Source: CAG-791 sp963658405
Lineage (GTDB): Bacteria > Bacillota > Clostridia > Lachnospirales > Lachnospiraceae
DNA: 64,000 nt
Assembly: GCA_963658405.1 (NCBI GenBank)
Contig: CAVKQI010000002.1
Span: forward strand, 3,962-67,961
Direction of reading: 5' to 3'
The notes below the pieces were generated by a model. That model did not search any database. It saw only the letters and a program-made list of their open reading frames with translations, and was not told the DNA's origin. Of the stretch, positions 26,972-37,500 are shown in pieces. The position numbers and the translations under genes were made by a program. Every line of letters begins with the position of its first letter. Positions within the stretch are counted from its first letter, which is position 1.

Positions 26972-27280
26972 ATGTTTGCAATACAGACACAGAAAGAAGA
27001 ACAGGAAACAGTGGTCTATCTGGATGGGATGATCGACTCCACCACGGCGGGAGATTTTGCGGCCGGAATGGAGGATGTATTAAAGGAAGCGCCGGCGGCG
27101 CTGGTCCTCGATTTTAAGAAGGTAGACTATATTTCCTCGGCGGGTTTCCGGATCCTTTTTATGATCGCCAAGGAAATGAAGAAAAACCAGGGGAAACTGA
27201 CCGCGCGAAATGTCAGCGCGGAGATCAAGAATCTGTTTGATATGGTGCACATGGATCACGTCATGGAGATCCTGGCATGA
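26972..27280 (+). CDS. STAS-domain anti-sigma-factor antagonist (RsbV-like)
   Basis: This 102-residue single STAS domain has DGMIDSTTAGDF near the N-terminus and DYISSAGFRIL around 52-61. Ser56 aligns with the phosphorylated Ser of SpoIIAA/RsbV. The ribosome binding site is ACAGAGGTG. It ends 79 bases before NRPS1. With the phosphatase-kinase fusion two genes upstream, the parts of a partner switch are present. A stand-alone sigma factor gene is not visible in the window, so the final target may be something other than a sigma factor. Confidence 0.92.
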   Translation: MFAIQTQKEEQETVVYLDGMIDSTTAGDFAAGMEDVLKEAPAALVLDFKKVDYISSAGFRILFMIAKEMKKNQGKLTARNVSAEIKNLFDMVHMDHVMEILA

Positions 27281-27359
27281 TCCTGTCATGGCAAGGCGGG
27301 GAGGACTGTCGGCCGCAGCCGGCATGCGCCCCGGGCTCCATGGGAAAGAAGGGCAGACT

Positions 27360-30300
27360 ATGAAATATACATTGCAGCAGAATCAGCTGGGCGTCTACGG
27401 AGCAGAGATGCTCTCCGGAGAGGATTCCAACTACAACATCGAGACACTGACCCCCTTAGATCCGAAGGTGGATCCCGAACGATCGAGGGAGGCACTGACA
27501 GGAAATGACGATGCCGTCATTGCCATGCACGGTCAGGAAGAGCAGGCCCGCGGCAGCGCCGACTTTGAAGAGGAAAAAGCCTGGTATCTGCAGGAATTCT
27601 CTGCCTATGAGGAGACCAATTCCATGCCCCTGCCGGACAGAGAGCAGAAGGAAGTCTGCTTTCAGGATCGCGGGATCGCCCTTTCTGTGGACGAAGCTGC
27701 CCTGCAGGCACTGGCAGCCGGGACCCATACCACAAAGTCTACGATCTTCATGGCAGCCTTTGCCCTGACATTGTCGAAATTCAGCGCCGATGACAAGGTC
27801 TTTTTTACCACGATCTATCAGGGAAGAGATACCGAGACACTGAAAAATGCCCTTGGCATGCTGGTTAGGACACTGCCGGTGGGTATCTCGCTGGAGGCCG
27901 GGGAGCAGACGGAGACATTCCTTACCAAGCTGCGTACCCAGTACATAAAGACCAGCGAGAGTAAGGCCTATGCTTTTACGGATCTGAGCAGGAATCTGGG
28001 TGTAAAGAGCAATATTCTCTTTGCCTATCAGGAGGATTTCCATCACTATGCCCTGGAGACAGGCGCATGCACTGTACCGGTAGATGCAAAGGGGTCCGCA
28101 TCGCCCGGGATCTCCTTCTGCCTGCAGATCTTTAAAAAGCAGGGCGCCTATGAGGCAGTCTGCACCTATCCGGCCCACCTGTACAGCGAAGCGCTGACAG
28201 ATCGTTTCCTGGAAAGCTATAAGCATATCCTGGGAGAGCTTCTGATCAGGGAGCGGATAGAGGACATAGAGATCTGCGATGACGGGCAGCTGGCAGTGGT
28301 GGAAAGCTTCAATCCGGCTTCTTTTGCTGCCGGCGAGGGACAGGGGGATATCGTCACGCTCTTTAAGAAGACAGTGGAGAAATATCCTTCCATGACGGCG
28401 CTGGTCTACAGGGAAAAGCAGTATACCTTTAAGGAACTGGACGAGATGACGGAACGGCTGGGTGCTGCGATCCTGACGCAGGTGCAGCAGGCAGACATCC
28501 AGGGACAGCCGGTGGTCTCCATCCTGATCTCCCGCAATGAAAATATGGTGATCGCGCCGCTGGCGGCCATGAAGGCGGGCTGCACCTATCAGCCCTTAGA
28601 TCCCGCTTATCCCCGGGAACGCCTTAATTTTATGGTCAAAGATGCCGGCGCGGCATTGGTGATAGAAGAGCCCTGCTATGGGGATGTGCTGGAGGAATAT
28701 ACCGGAAGACGCTTATCCACAGATACCTTTGAGGAAATCTTTAGAGGACAGATGCCGGAGGTCACTTTGCCCGGCGTCCGGCCGGAGGATGCCATGGTGC
28801 TGCTGTATACCTCCGGCTCCACCGGCGTGCCCAAAGGAGTGATCTTAGAGCAGCGTAATATCGCGGCCTGGTGCGGCTGGTATGAGCGCTTCCTGGACTT
28901 AGAGCCCGGGGATGATCTGGCCTGCTATGCCTCCTTCGGATTTGATGCCCATATGTCGGATATCTATCCTGCACTCACCGGAGGAAAGACAGTCCATATC
29001 ATCCCGGAGGAGATCCGGCTGGATCTGATCGCACTGAATCAGTATTTTACGGATCACAACGTACGCAGCACGCTGATCACTACCGCCGTGGCCTATCAGT
29101 TCGCCTCCAATATCCGGGAGAGCAGCCTGAAATATCTGTTGACCGGCGGAGAAAAGCTCGCGTCTTTGGATCCGCCCACGGACTATACCCTGATCAATGT
29201 CTACGGACCTACGGAGGCCACCATATGCGTCACGGCCAAGAAGGTCCTGGAGAAGGAAAATAATATTCCCATCGGCGCAGGCTTCGACATCAACCGGCTC
29301 TATGTGGTGGACCGCTATCTCCACAGACTGCCCGTGGGTGCGCCCGGAGAGCTGCTCATCGCCGGCCCGCAGGTGGGAAGAGGCTATTTAAACCGGCCGG
29401 ACAAGACGGCAGAGGTCTTTATCAGGGATCCCTTCGCCGCAGAAACCGATCCTCCCTTTAGCAGATGCTACCGCACCGGAGATATCGTGCGCTGGCGTGA
29501 AAACGGGGAGATCGAATTCGTGGGAAGACGGGATCACCAGGTCAAGATCCACGGCTACCGCATCGAGCTCAAGGAAGTGGAGGCTGTGATCCGGGAATTT
29601 AAAGGCATTCAGGATGCCACGGTGCAGGCCTTTGACGATCCAAATGGCGGCAAATTCATCGCGGCCTATGTCTGTGCGGAGGAACCGGTGGATATAGAGG
29701 CCATGAATGCCTTTATCGCCGAGAGAAAGCCCGCCTACATGGTGCCCTATGTCACCATGCAGATTGATCACATTCCCTATAACGTAAACCAGAAGGTGGA
29801 CAAGAATGCCCTGCCGAAGCCGGAATTAAAGGCAAAGACCGGCAGTCAGAGAGCATCCGCAGCACCCTTAAATATTCTGGAGAAAGAAATCAAGGCATTG
29901 CTGGCAGAGCTGCTGGGGACAGAGGAATTCGGCGTTGCCGATGAACTGATCGCCATCGGTCTGACCTCCATCAACAGCATTAAGCTGGCAGCCCTGCTCT
30001 ACAATACCTATGGCATTTCCATAAATGCCTTTGACCTGTTGGATGGTGCCACCCTGCAGACCATCGAGAATGCAATCCTGACCAGGTGGATGAAGGCAGG
30101 AGATGAAGGGTCTGATGCCAGTGCTTCCGGCGCAGGGGCATCGGGCAGCTCCGCACCCCTTAGCTTTGCCCAGCAGGGCGTGTATTCCGAGTGCCTGGCA
30201 AATCCGGAGAGTACCTTCTACAATCTCCCCACCTGCCTGACCCTGCCCGCAGGGACCAAGCAGGAGGACGTCACAGAGGCAGTAAAGCAGGTGACGGCGG

Positions 30301-33300
30301 CGCATCCTGCCCTTGGCAGCTATTTTGCACCAGACGAAGATCAGAATATTCTCCAGGTGGAGATCCCCGGTTTTGTGCCGGATATCCCGGTGCTTGCCAT
30401 GAGCACGGAGGCGTTTGCCGCTTACAAAAAGGAATTCGCAAAGCCCTTTGATTTAGCCCATGGGCCGCTGTGCCGCTTTGCGCTGGTGCAGGCAGACAGA
30501 CTCTATCTCCTGCTGGATATGCATCACCTGGCAGCGGATGGCGCATCTGTGGATCTGGTGTTCCGGGAGCTTTGCATGGCCCTGGACGGGGAGAAAATCG
30601 CGCCGGAATCCTATACCTCCTTTGATTTTACCAGAGAGCAGCATCTGGACGAGGAAAATGAGAAATTCTTCGACCAGGTCATGGCAGGCGCGGAGGAAGC
30701 TTCCCAGCTGATCCCGGATGTCTATGAAAAGGGTAAGCCCCACACGGAGGGAATGGCAGAGGTGCCGGTGGATCTGGCAGCTGTGAGCGACTATGCAAAA
30801 GCCCATGGCATCACACCGGCAGCCGTCTATCTGGCGGCCTCCTTCCTGGCAGTGGGCCGGTATATCTGCGAGGACCAGGTGGCCATCGCCACCATCTCCA
30901 GCGGCCGCAGCGATGTGCGCATTGCCGGCACGGTCGGCATGTTCGTCAATACCCTGCCGCTGGCTGCCCATCTGGATGCACAGGAGTCGGCAGAGGACTT
31001 TATCCGTCGCATCGCAGAGCTCTTTACCGGTGTGATCAGACACGAGAATCATCCCTTTGCGGCGATCGCAGCCAAATATGATTTTAAGCCCCAGATCTCC
31101 TATGCGTATCAGGTAGGCGTCCTGGGTAAATATGAGACAGCCCTGGGTGCAGTGGAGACAGAGGACCTGTCTCCGGATCAGGCCAAGCTCCCCATTTCCA
31201 TCCAGATCTTCGGCGAGGCAGGGAAGAAGGGAACCGTGCAGATCTATTACGATGCGGCCCTCTTCAGTGAAGCCTTTGCAAAGGGATTCGCCCGGAGCAT
31301 CGCCCTGGCAGCGCAGCAGCTCATCCGCCCGGTGAAGGTGGGTGATGTGAGCCTGACGGACAAAGAAGACTGGGCAAGGCTGGACGGCTACAACCAGCCC
31401 ATGCGTCTTGACTTTGATCCGGAAGATTCCGTCATAACTAAATTTAAGAAGATCGCAGCACAGTTCCCGGACAAGGAGGCAGCGGTCTATAAAGAGAAAT
31501 CCTATACATATCGGGAACTGGATGAGGTGACAGACCGCCTGGCAGCCTGCATCTATGAGCGGGTCAGCCGGGTAACAGGAAAGCGAGATCTGGCGGAGCA
31601 GGTGGTCTCTGTGATCATTTCCCGCAGTGAGTATGTCTTCCTGCTGCCGCTGGCGATCCTGAAGGCGGGCTGCGGCTATGAGCCGCTGGATCCGAGCTAC
31701 CCGCAGGAGCGGCTGAACTTTATGGTGCAGGATGCCGGCGCCGGCCTTCTGATCGCCGAGAGAGACTTGGCGCCGCTGGTCAATGAATACCAGGGCGAGA
31801 TCCTCTACGTGGACGAGCTGGCCGATGCCGCTGCAGGGCTGACAGAATACACCCTGCCCGCTGCGCCGAAGGCGCATGACCTGATGATCATGCTCTATAC
31901 CTCCGGTTCCACCGGCACGCCCAAGGGATGCCAGATCGAGCACGGCAACATGGTGACCTTTGCCTACGGCTCCAACTATGAGGGATTTTATACCACAGAC
32001 GGACGGACAGCGTCCTTTGCCTCCTTCGGCTTTGATGTTTGCATGTCCGATACCTTCTGCACCCTGTTAAACGGTGCCACCCTGTGCGTGATCCCGGAGG
32101 ATGTGCGGATGAACCTGCATGAGTTGGCCGCCTATTTCGACGAGGCGGGGATCACCCAGGTGCTTCTGACTACCCAGGTGGGCGTGCAGTTCGTACAGAA
32201 CTATCCGCAGATGAAGACCCTGCGCTTTCTGGTAATGGGCGGAGAAAAACTCCCGCCGCTGGATCCTTCCGCCTTGAACTATACGATCATCAACGGCTAC
32301 GGCCCCACAGAGAACTGCTGCGGTGTCAGCCTCTTCCCGATCCGTTTCTGGGAACCCAATGTGCCCATCGGCAGACCCATGGTGACTATCGCCGGCTATG
32401 TGCTGGATAAGTGCGGTCATCGCCTGCCTGCCGGCGCCGCAGGAGAGTTCTGCCTGTGCGGCCCGCAGGTCACGAGAGGGTACTTAAACCGGCCGGATAA
32501 GACAGCAGAGGCCTATACCAGCTGCCCGTGGAATGAGTTCCGCATGTATCACACCGGTGACATTGTCCGCTACCGGGAGGACGGCAATGTGGAATTTGTG
32601 GGCAGAAAGGACGGCCAGGTCAAGATCCGTGGCTTCCGTGTGGAGACCAAGGAAGTAGAGGCGGTGATCCGGGAGTATCCGGGCATCACCGATGCCACCG
32701 TGCAGGCCTACAGCTATGACAACGGCGGCAAGTACCTGGCGGCCTTTATCGTCAGCGATGAGACGGTGGATATCGATGCCCTGCATCAGTTTATCCGGGA
32801 CCGCAAGCCCGCCTATATGGTGCCGCTGGTCACCATGCAGATCGATAAGATCCCGCTGACCATCAACCAGAAGGTGGATAAAAAGGCCCTGCCGAAGCCG
32901 GAGATCAAGAAGGCCGGCTATGAGGCACCTGCCAATAAGGCCGAGGAGGATTTCTGCACCATATTCAGTCAGATCCTGGGTGTGGAAAAGGTAGGCGCTG
33001 CCGACGACTTCTTTGAGCTGGGAGGCAGCTCCATCAGCGCCATGCGTGTGGTGGTGGCAGCCAATCAGCTGGGCTATGCCGTGGTCTACCAGAACATCTT
33101 TGACAATACCACGCCCCGGATGCTGGCAGCCTTTGTCGGCGCAGAGAGCAGTGCCTCGGCTGCAGAAAAGCAGGAGAGCGCAGCACCGGCAGCGGCAGGG
33201 ACAGAGGGAGATTCCTTCTACGGACCCGGCACCACAGAGATCGGCCGGGACGGCTATGACTACCATGCCATCAATGCCCTGCTTCGGGGCAATACGGTGG

Positions 33301-34460
33301 AGGCCTTCCGCAGCGGAGAGCAGCAGCCGCTGGGCGATGTGCTGCTGTGCGGCGCCACCGGCTATCTGGGCATCCATGTATTCCGCGAGCTCATGGAAAA
33401 GACCGACAGCAAGGTCTATTGCCTGATCCGGGCAAAGAAGGGACAGAGCGCAAAGGAGCGCTTCCGGGATCTGCTGCAGTATTACTTCGGAGAGGGGTAT
33501 GAAGCCCTTTTCGATACCCGCATTTTCCTGATCGAGGGAGATGCCATGGAGCCCGAGGCACTGGCTGATTTCCATATGGAGGCACAGGAGATCACCGTCA
33601 TCAACTGCGCGGCCAGCGTCAAGCATTTTGCCAAGGGAGATGAGATCGAGAGAGCCAATCTGGAGATCGTCCGCAACCTGATCGGCTGGTGTCAGAAAAA
33701 CAGCGCCAGACTGGTCCATGTCTCCACGGAGAGTGTCTTCGGACACCCCGCTGCAGGCGTGCCCAGGGACGGCCTGCTCTATGACGAGCACATGCTCTAT
33801 GTAGGACAGATCTACGAGGACAATCAGTATGTGCGCTCCAAATTCCTGGCAGAGAGGCTGATCTACGAAAAGATCCTGAAGGAAGATCTCAATGCCAAGG
33901 TACTGCGGGCCGGTAATCTGGCGCCCCGCGACAGCGACGGTCATTTCCAGATCAATGCCGGATCCAATAACTATATGAATACACTGAAGGGCTTTGCCCT
34001 CCTGAGACTGGTGCCCTATGAGGAAGCGGTGACCAGCACGGAGTTCTCCCCCATCGACAAGGTGGCAGAGGCAGTGCTGCTGCTGGGACAGACGCCGAGA
34101 GCCTGCGTATGCTTTATGATGAGCAATAACCACCGGCCGCTGATGGGAGATGTCATCGACGGTCTGCGGGACTGGGGCTATGAGATCCGCTATGCAGAGA
34201 ATGAGGAATTTGCGGGGGCTCTGCAGAAAGCGCTGCAGGATCCGAAGCTTTGCGATGCCATGAGACCCTTTATGGCCTATGCCATGAATGATGAACAGGG
34301 CAGCAAGTCTTCCCTGGGACTGGACGAACTCAGTGTCTCCTATACCACGCAGATCCTGGCCCGGTACGGCTTTAGCTGGCCGGTGTGCGGGGCAGAGTAT
34401 GAGCATCGGTTCCTGGAAGCCATGGGTGGATTTGAAGAAAAATCATCAGATAACGCCTGA
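27360..34460 (+). CDS. Two-module NRPS with vestigial starter C domain and terminal reductase (NRPS1)
   Basis: This 2366-residue synthetase starts at the ATG 27360; the frame open further upstream overlaps the STAS gene end. Approximate order: truncated condensation-like domain 1-313; A1 328-825 (YTSGSTGVPKG, YGPTEATI); T1 836-910 (IGLTSINS, Ser present); C2 930-1333 with intact HHLAADG near 1054; A2 1355-1850 (YTSGSTGTPKG, YGPTENCC); T2 1858-1927 (LGGSSISA); NAD(P)H reductase 1993-2366 (CGATGYLG, YVRSK). The first domain keeps both ends of the fold but lacks the HHxxxDG stretch. A1 and A2 keep Asp at position 235 (FDAHMSD, FDVCMSD), as expected for amino acids. The reductase should release an aldehyde or alcohol. 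Confidence 0.92.
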   Translation: MKYTLQQNQLGVYGAEMLSGEDSNYNIETLTPLDPKVDPERSREALTGNDDAVIAMHGQEEQARGSADFEEEKAWYLQEFSAYEETNSMPLPDREQKEVCFQDRGIALSVDEAALQALAAGTHTTKSTIFMAAFALTLSKFSADDKVFFTTIYQGRDTETLKNALGMLVRTLPVGISLEAGEQTETFLTKLRTQYIKTSESKAYAFTDLSRNLGVKSNILFAYQEDFHHYALETGACTVPVDAKGSASPGISFCLQIFKKQGAYEAVCTYPAHLYSEALTDRFLESYKHILGELLIRERIEDIEICDDGQLAVVESFNPASFAAGEGQGDIVTLFKKTVEKYPSMTALVYREKQYTFKELDEMTERLGAAILTQVQQADIQGQPVVSILISRNENMVIAPLAAMKAGCTYQPLDPAYPRERLNFMVKDAGAALVIEEPCYGDVLEEYTGRRLSTDTFEEIFRGQMPEVTLPGVRPEDAMVLLYTSGSTGVPKGVILEQRNIAAWCGWYERFLDLEPGDDLACYASFGFDAHMSDIYPALTGGKTVHIIPEEIRLDLIALNQYFTDHNVRSTLITTAVAYQFASNIRESSLKYLLTGGEKLASLDPPTDYTLINVYGPTEATICVTAKKVLEKENNIPIGAGFDINRLYVVDRYLHRLPVGAPGELLIAGPQVGRGYLNRPDKTAEVFIRDPFAAETDPPFSRCYRTGDIVRWRENGEIEFVGRRDHQVKIHGYRIELKEVEAVIREFKGIQDATVQAFDDPNGGKFIAAYVCAEEPVDIEAMNAFIAERKPAYMVPYVTMQIDHIPYNVNQKVDKNALPKPELKAKTGSQRASAAPLNILEKEIKALLAELLGTEEFGVADELIAIGLTSINSIKLAALLYNTYGISINAFDLLDGATLQTIENAILTRWMKAGDEGSDASASGAGASGSSAPLSFAQQGVYSECLANPESTFYNLPTCLTLPAGTKQEDVTEAVKQVTAAHPALGSYFAPDEDQNILQVEIPGFVPDIPVLAMSTEAFAAYKKEFAKPFDLAHGPLCRFALVQADRLYLLLDMHHLAADGASVDLVFRELCMALDGEKIAPESYTSFDFTREQHLDEENEKFFDQVMAGAEEASQLIPDVYEKGKPHTEGMAEVPVDLAAVSDYAKAHGITPAAVYLAASFLAVGRYICEDQVAIATISSGRSDVRIAGTVGMFVNTLPLAAHLDAQESAEDFIRRIAELFTGVIRHENHPFAAIAAKYDFKPQISYAYQVGVLGKYETALGAVETEDLSPDQAKLPISIQIFGEAGKKGTVQIYYDAALFSEAFAKGFARSIALAAQQLIRPVKVGDVSLTDKEDWARLDGYNQPMRLDFDPEDSVITKFKKIAAQFPDKEAAVYKEKSYTYRELDEVTDRLAACIYERVSRVTGKRDLAEQVVSVIISRSEYVFLLPLAILKAGCGYEPLDPSYPQERLNFMVQDAGAGLLIAERDLAPLVNEYQGEILYVDELADAAAGLTEYTLPAAPKAHDLMIMLYTSGSTGTPKGCQIEHGNMVTFAYGSNYEGFYTTDGRTASFASFGFDVCMSDTFCTLLNGATLCVIPEDVRMNLHELAAYFDEAGITQVLLTTQVGVQFVQNYPQMKTLRFLVMGGEKLPPLDPSALNYTIINGYGPTENCCGVSLFPIRFWEPNVPIGRPMVTIAGYVLDKCGHRLPAGAAGEFCLCGPQVTRGYLNRPDKTAEAYTSCPWNEFRMYHTGDIVRYREDGNVEFVGRKDGQVKIRGFRVETKEVEAVIREYPGITDATVQAYSYDNGGKYLAAFIVSDETVDIDALHQFIRDRKPAYMVPLVTMQIDKIPLTINQKVDKKALPKPEIKKAGYEAPANKAEEDFCTIFSQILGVEKVGAADDFFELGGSSISAMRVVVAANQLGYAVVYQNIFDNTTPRMLAAFVGAESSASAAEKQESAAPAAAGTEGDSFYGPGTTEIGRDGYDYHAINALLRGNTVEAFRSGEQQPLGDVLLCGATGYLGIHVFRELMEKTDSKVYCLIRAKKGQSAKERFRDLLQYYFGEGYEALFDTRIFLIEGDAMEPEALADFHMEAQEITVINCAASVKHFAKGDEIERANLEIVRNLIGWCQKNSARLVHVSTESVFGHPAAGVPRDGLLYDEHMLYVGQIYEDNQYVRSKFLAERLIYEKILKEDLNAKVLRAGNLAPRDSDGHFQINAGSNNYMNTLKGFALLRLVPYEEAVTSTEFSPIDKVAEAVLLLGQTPRACVCFMMSNNHRPLMGDVIDGLRDWGYEIRYAENEEFAGALQKALQDPKLCDAMRPFMAYAMNDEQGSKSSLGLDELSVSYTTQILARYGFSWPVCGAEYEHRFLEAMGGFEEKSSDNA

Positions 34461-34542
34461 TGGCGTTGTCTGATGATTGCCGGCATGCTGCAGGCAGCAT
34501 ACCGGGAGAGCGTATCGGAGAATTCGCCTTCGCGAATTCTCC
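34441..34542 (+). repeat. Hairpin chain across the NRPS1 stop codon and up to NRPS2
   Basis: H1 (34441-34478) has long arms around acgcctgatggcgt and contains the NRPS1 stop codon. A second stem (34479-34505) pairs catgctgc with gcagcat. H3 (34517-34542) pairs ggagaattcgc with gcgaattctcc perfectly. No T run follows, so it is not a normal terminator. CACGAGGTGAAA and the NRPS2 ATG come next. It is the same hairpin family seen after metE and before larE and rhaM. Confidence 0.8.
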
Positions 34543-34555
34543 TCACGAGGTGAAA

Positions 34556-37500
34556 ATGAATTTACTGTTCCATGAACATTTTTCCAGAACGGCGCAGGCG
34601 GCGCCGGGGCATCCGGCGCTCTGCGATGAGCAGGGGACGCTGACTTACCGGGAGGCGGACGAGCTGACCAACGGTCTGGCCGATGCCCTCCTGCAGGCGG
34701 GTCTGACCGCCGGGGAGGCAGTGGCTGTCTTTGTCTCCCGGCAGAAGGAGATCCTGCTGGGGGCCATCGCGGTCATGAAGGCCGGGGGCATTTTCCTGCC
34801 CCTGGATGAGGGGTATCCCGACGAGCGGCTTTCCTACATGATGGAGGATGCCGGGGCGCGCTTTGTCCTGGCGGACCGCACATTGGCAGGGCAGAGAAAA
34901 GAGGCCCTGGAAGGTCGGCAGGTCTTTTATTTTGATGAGGCAAAGACACTGCAGGACTTTTCTCCGGTGCCCAGAGTATCTGATGATCCGGTGATGATCC
35001 TTTATACCTCCGGCACGACCGGAAAGCCCAAGGGTGTGGTGCATCGGCATGCCCTTCTGCAGAATGTCAATGACTGGATGCTGGGGCACGAAGGTCTTGT
35101 TTTTGATCCGGACAGCCATATGGGCATCATGTCCGGCTTTACCTTTGTGGCCACCAATGTCTTTATGTTCGGCGCGCTGCAGGGGAGCGGCACTGTGCAC
35201 ATCGCTCCCAATGATGTAAAGCAGAATACGGACGTCCTCTATGCCTATATCAGGGAAAAGGGCATCACCCATATCTTCATGCCCTCGAGTCTGACGGCAG
35301 CTATGGCAGAGGAGTATGACCTTGGCGGCGTCACGCTTTTTGCCGGCGGCGAAAAGCTGCGCAATTTCGCCCCCTGCTCTCCACAGACCAGGGTCTACAA
35401 TATGTACGGCAGCACCGAGCTGGCCACAATCTTTTCCATACGGGTGTACGGCAATGAGACCATCATGCCCATCGGGTATCTGACCCGGGGAGATCACGCC
35501 CTTCTGGTGGATGAAGATCAGCAGCCGGTAAAGGAGGGAGAGGCCGGTGAATTGCTCCTCTCCGATCCCCGGATGTCCCATCAGTACCTGCATCTGCCGG
35601 AGCAGACGGCGGCGAAGTGGACACGGATAGACGGCGAGCTGTATTTCCATACCGGAGACCGGATGCGCCGGGATGAAAAGGGTATCTACTACATCCTGGG
35701 CCGCATGGACAATATGGTAAAGCTCCGGGGCTTTCGTATCGAGACCGGTGAGGTGGAGACCCAGGTATCCAAGACCTTTGCACAGCTGGGGATGGCCGCA
35801 GGACAGGTAGTGGTGGTGCTGCGGACGGTCAACGGTATCGACCATCTGGCCTGCTACTATGAGTCAGCGGTGACCTTTGATGAAAAGAAGGTGTCGCAGG
35901 CTCTGTCCAGATTCCTGCCGGCCTATATGATGCCGGATCTCTGGACGGCGGTGGAGACCATGCCCCGCAATGCCAACGGCAAGGTGATCCGGGCCGAGCT
36001 GCCGGAGCCCGCCATGCAGGTACATTTCCTGGGGGCTATCTTCAGTGAGGCAGAGCTGCGGGTGGTGGAGGCGGCAGGCGCTGTGCTGCACTTAGAAGGC
36101 GCCATCGACCCGGATGACAGCTTCGTGCAGCTGGGCGGCGACTCCCTGCGGGCCATGGAGCTGGCTTCTGTGCTGGGAGAGCAGGGCATACGGATCAGCG
36201 GCGCCCGGATCCTGGCGCTGGATTCCCTGCGGGAGATCGCGCAGGCAGCCCAGATCCACTACGAAAGACTCTGGACGGTAGAGGAATACGAGGCATTGAA
36301 ATATGCCTATCTGGAACACGGAGAGAAGATCTGTCAGGTACGGCCCTTAAGTGCCAGACAGGATGACCTGCTCTGCCAGCAGCTGATCCATCCGGACAGA
36401 CTGGTCTCGGACAGCCGTTTTCTCTTTGTCCTGGATAGTCGGTTAAAGGAAGAGGACCTGCGGCAGGTGCTGGATACTCTGGCGGACCAAAATCCCGGGA
36501 TGCGGGCCTCCGTAGCCTGCCGGAATGTATCTATTTTCCAGTGCGTCATCACAGATCGCCGGATCCCGTTTACGATGATCCGCAGCGAGGAAAGGGATGT
36601 GGCCTCCGCTTATGCCAGACTGTGCCGGGAGGAGGAGACAAAGCCCTTTGATCTGCAGTTTTCGCCGATGTTCCGGGTATCCTGCTTAGAGCAGCCGGAG
36701 GGACCCTCCTGTCTGCTGGTGACCGCCAATAAGGCGGCCTATGAGCAGCCGGTGCTGCGCCGGCTCTTTGCCCAGATGATGGAGCTGCTGCTGCATTACT
36801 ATCCGAAGGATCAGGAGATCGCCGCCTGGAAGGAGCTCTTTGACCAGGCCGTGCAGGCGGACGAAGCGGACGCCGGAGAGACGAAATCGGCTACGCAGAG
36901 CCGGCAGGCGGATGCCCTGTCCCTGCCCGGACAGGAAGAAGACAAGGAGATTTTTATCTATTCCGATCAGCCGGAGAAAAAGATCTTCTTTGTCCACACG
37001 GGCAATACCGGCAGCAGCGCCTATTACCAGCTGGCCGGACGGATCCGGGAGAAATATGCCTTTGCCGTGGTAGAGCCCTATAACCTCTATCACAGGGATG
37101 ACGTTCAGCACGGCATCAGGGCGATTGCAGCCAAGTATATCGAGATCATAAAGAAATACCAGCCGGAGGGCCCCTATATTCTGGGAGGCTGGTGCTACGG
37201 CGGCGTGGTGGCCCATGAGATGGCCTGCCAGCTGGAGGAGCGGGGAGAGAAAGTAGAGCATCTGATCCTGCTGGATGCCCATGCTCTGGCCAGTGACAGC
37301 ATGCGGGCTCTGGCGGCGCCGATGCAGGCCGGGGTGGGCCGCAGCTATTTCGAGACCTGTCCCCTCTTTAAGGAGCTGCGGGAAAATGGTATGCTGGAGG
37401 CAGTGATCGAAAATGCTGCGCAGGTCACCCGGGATCTCAACGACCATGTGCCGAAGATGTATCACGGAGAGGTGACCTACTTTAAGCCGGAGCACACGCC

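Noticed and set aside
32484..34406. 640-codon minus-strand frame inside NRPS1
   Set aside because: Opposite to a clear NRPS coding region; codon-bias shadow. The same holds for 30453-31943, 23104-24924 and 58219-59955.
34441..34542. Terminator between NRPS1 and NRPS2
   Set aside because: Strong hairpins but no T run follows, and the same hairpins occur in other leaders directly before ribosome binding sites.
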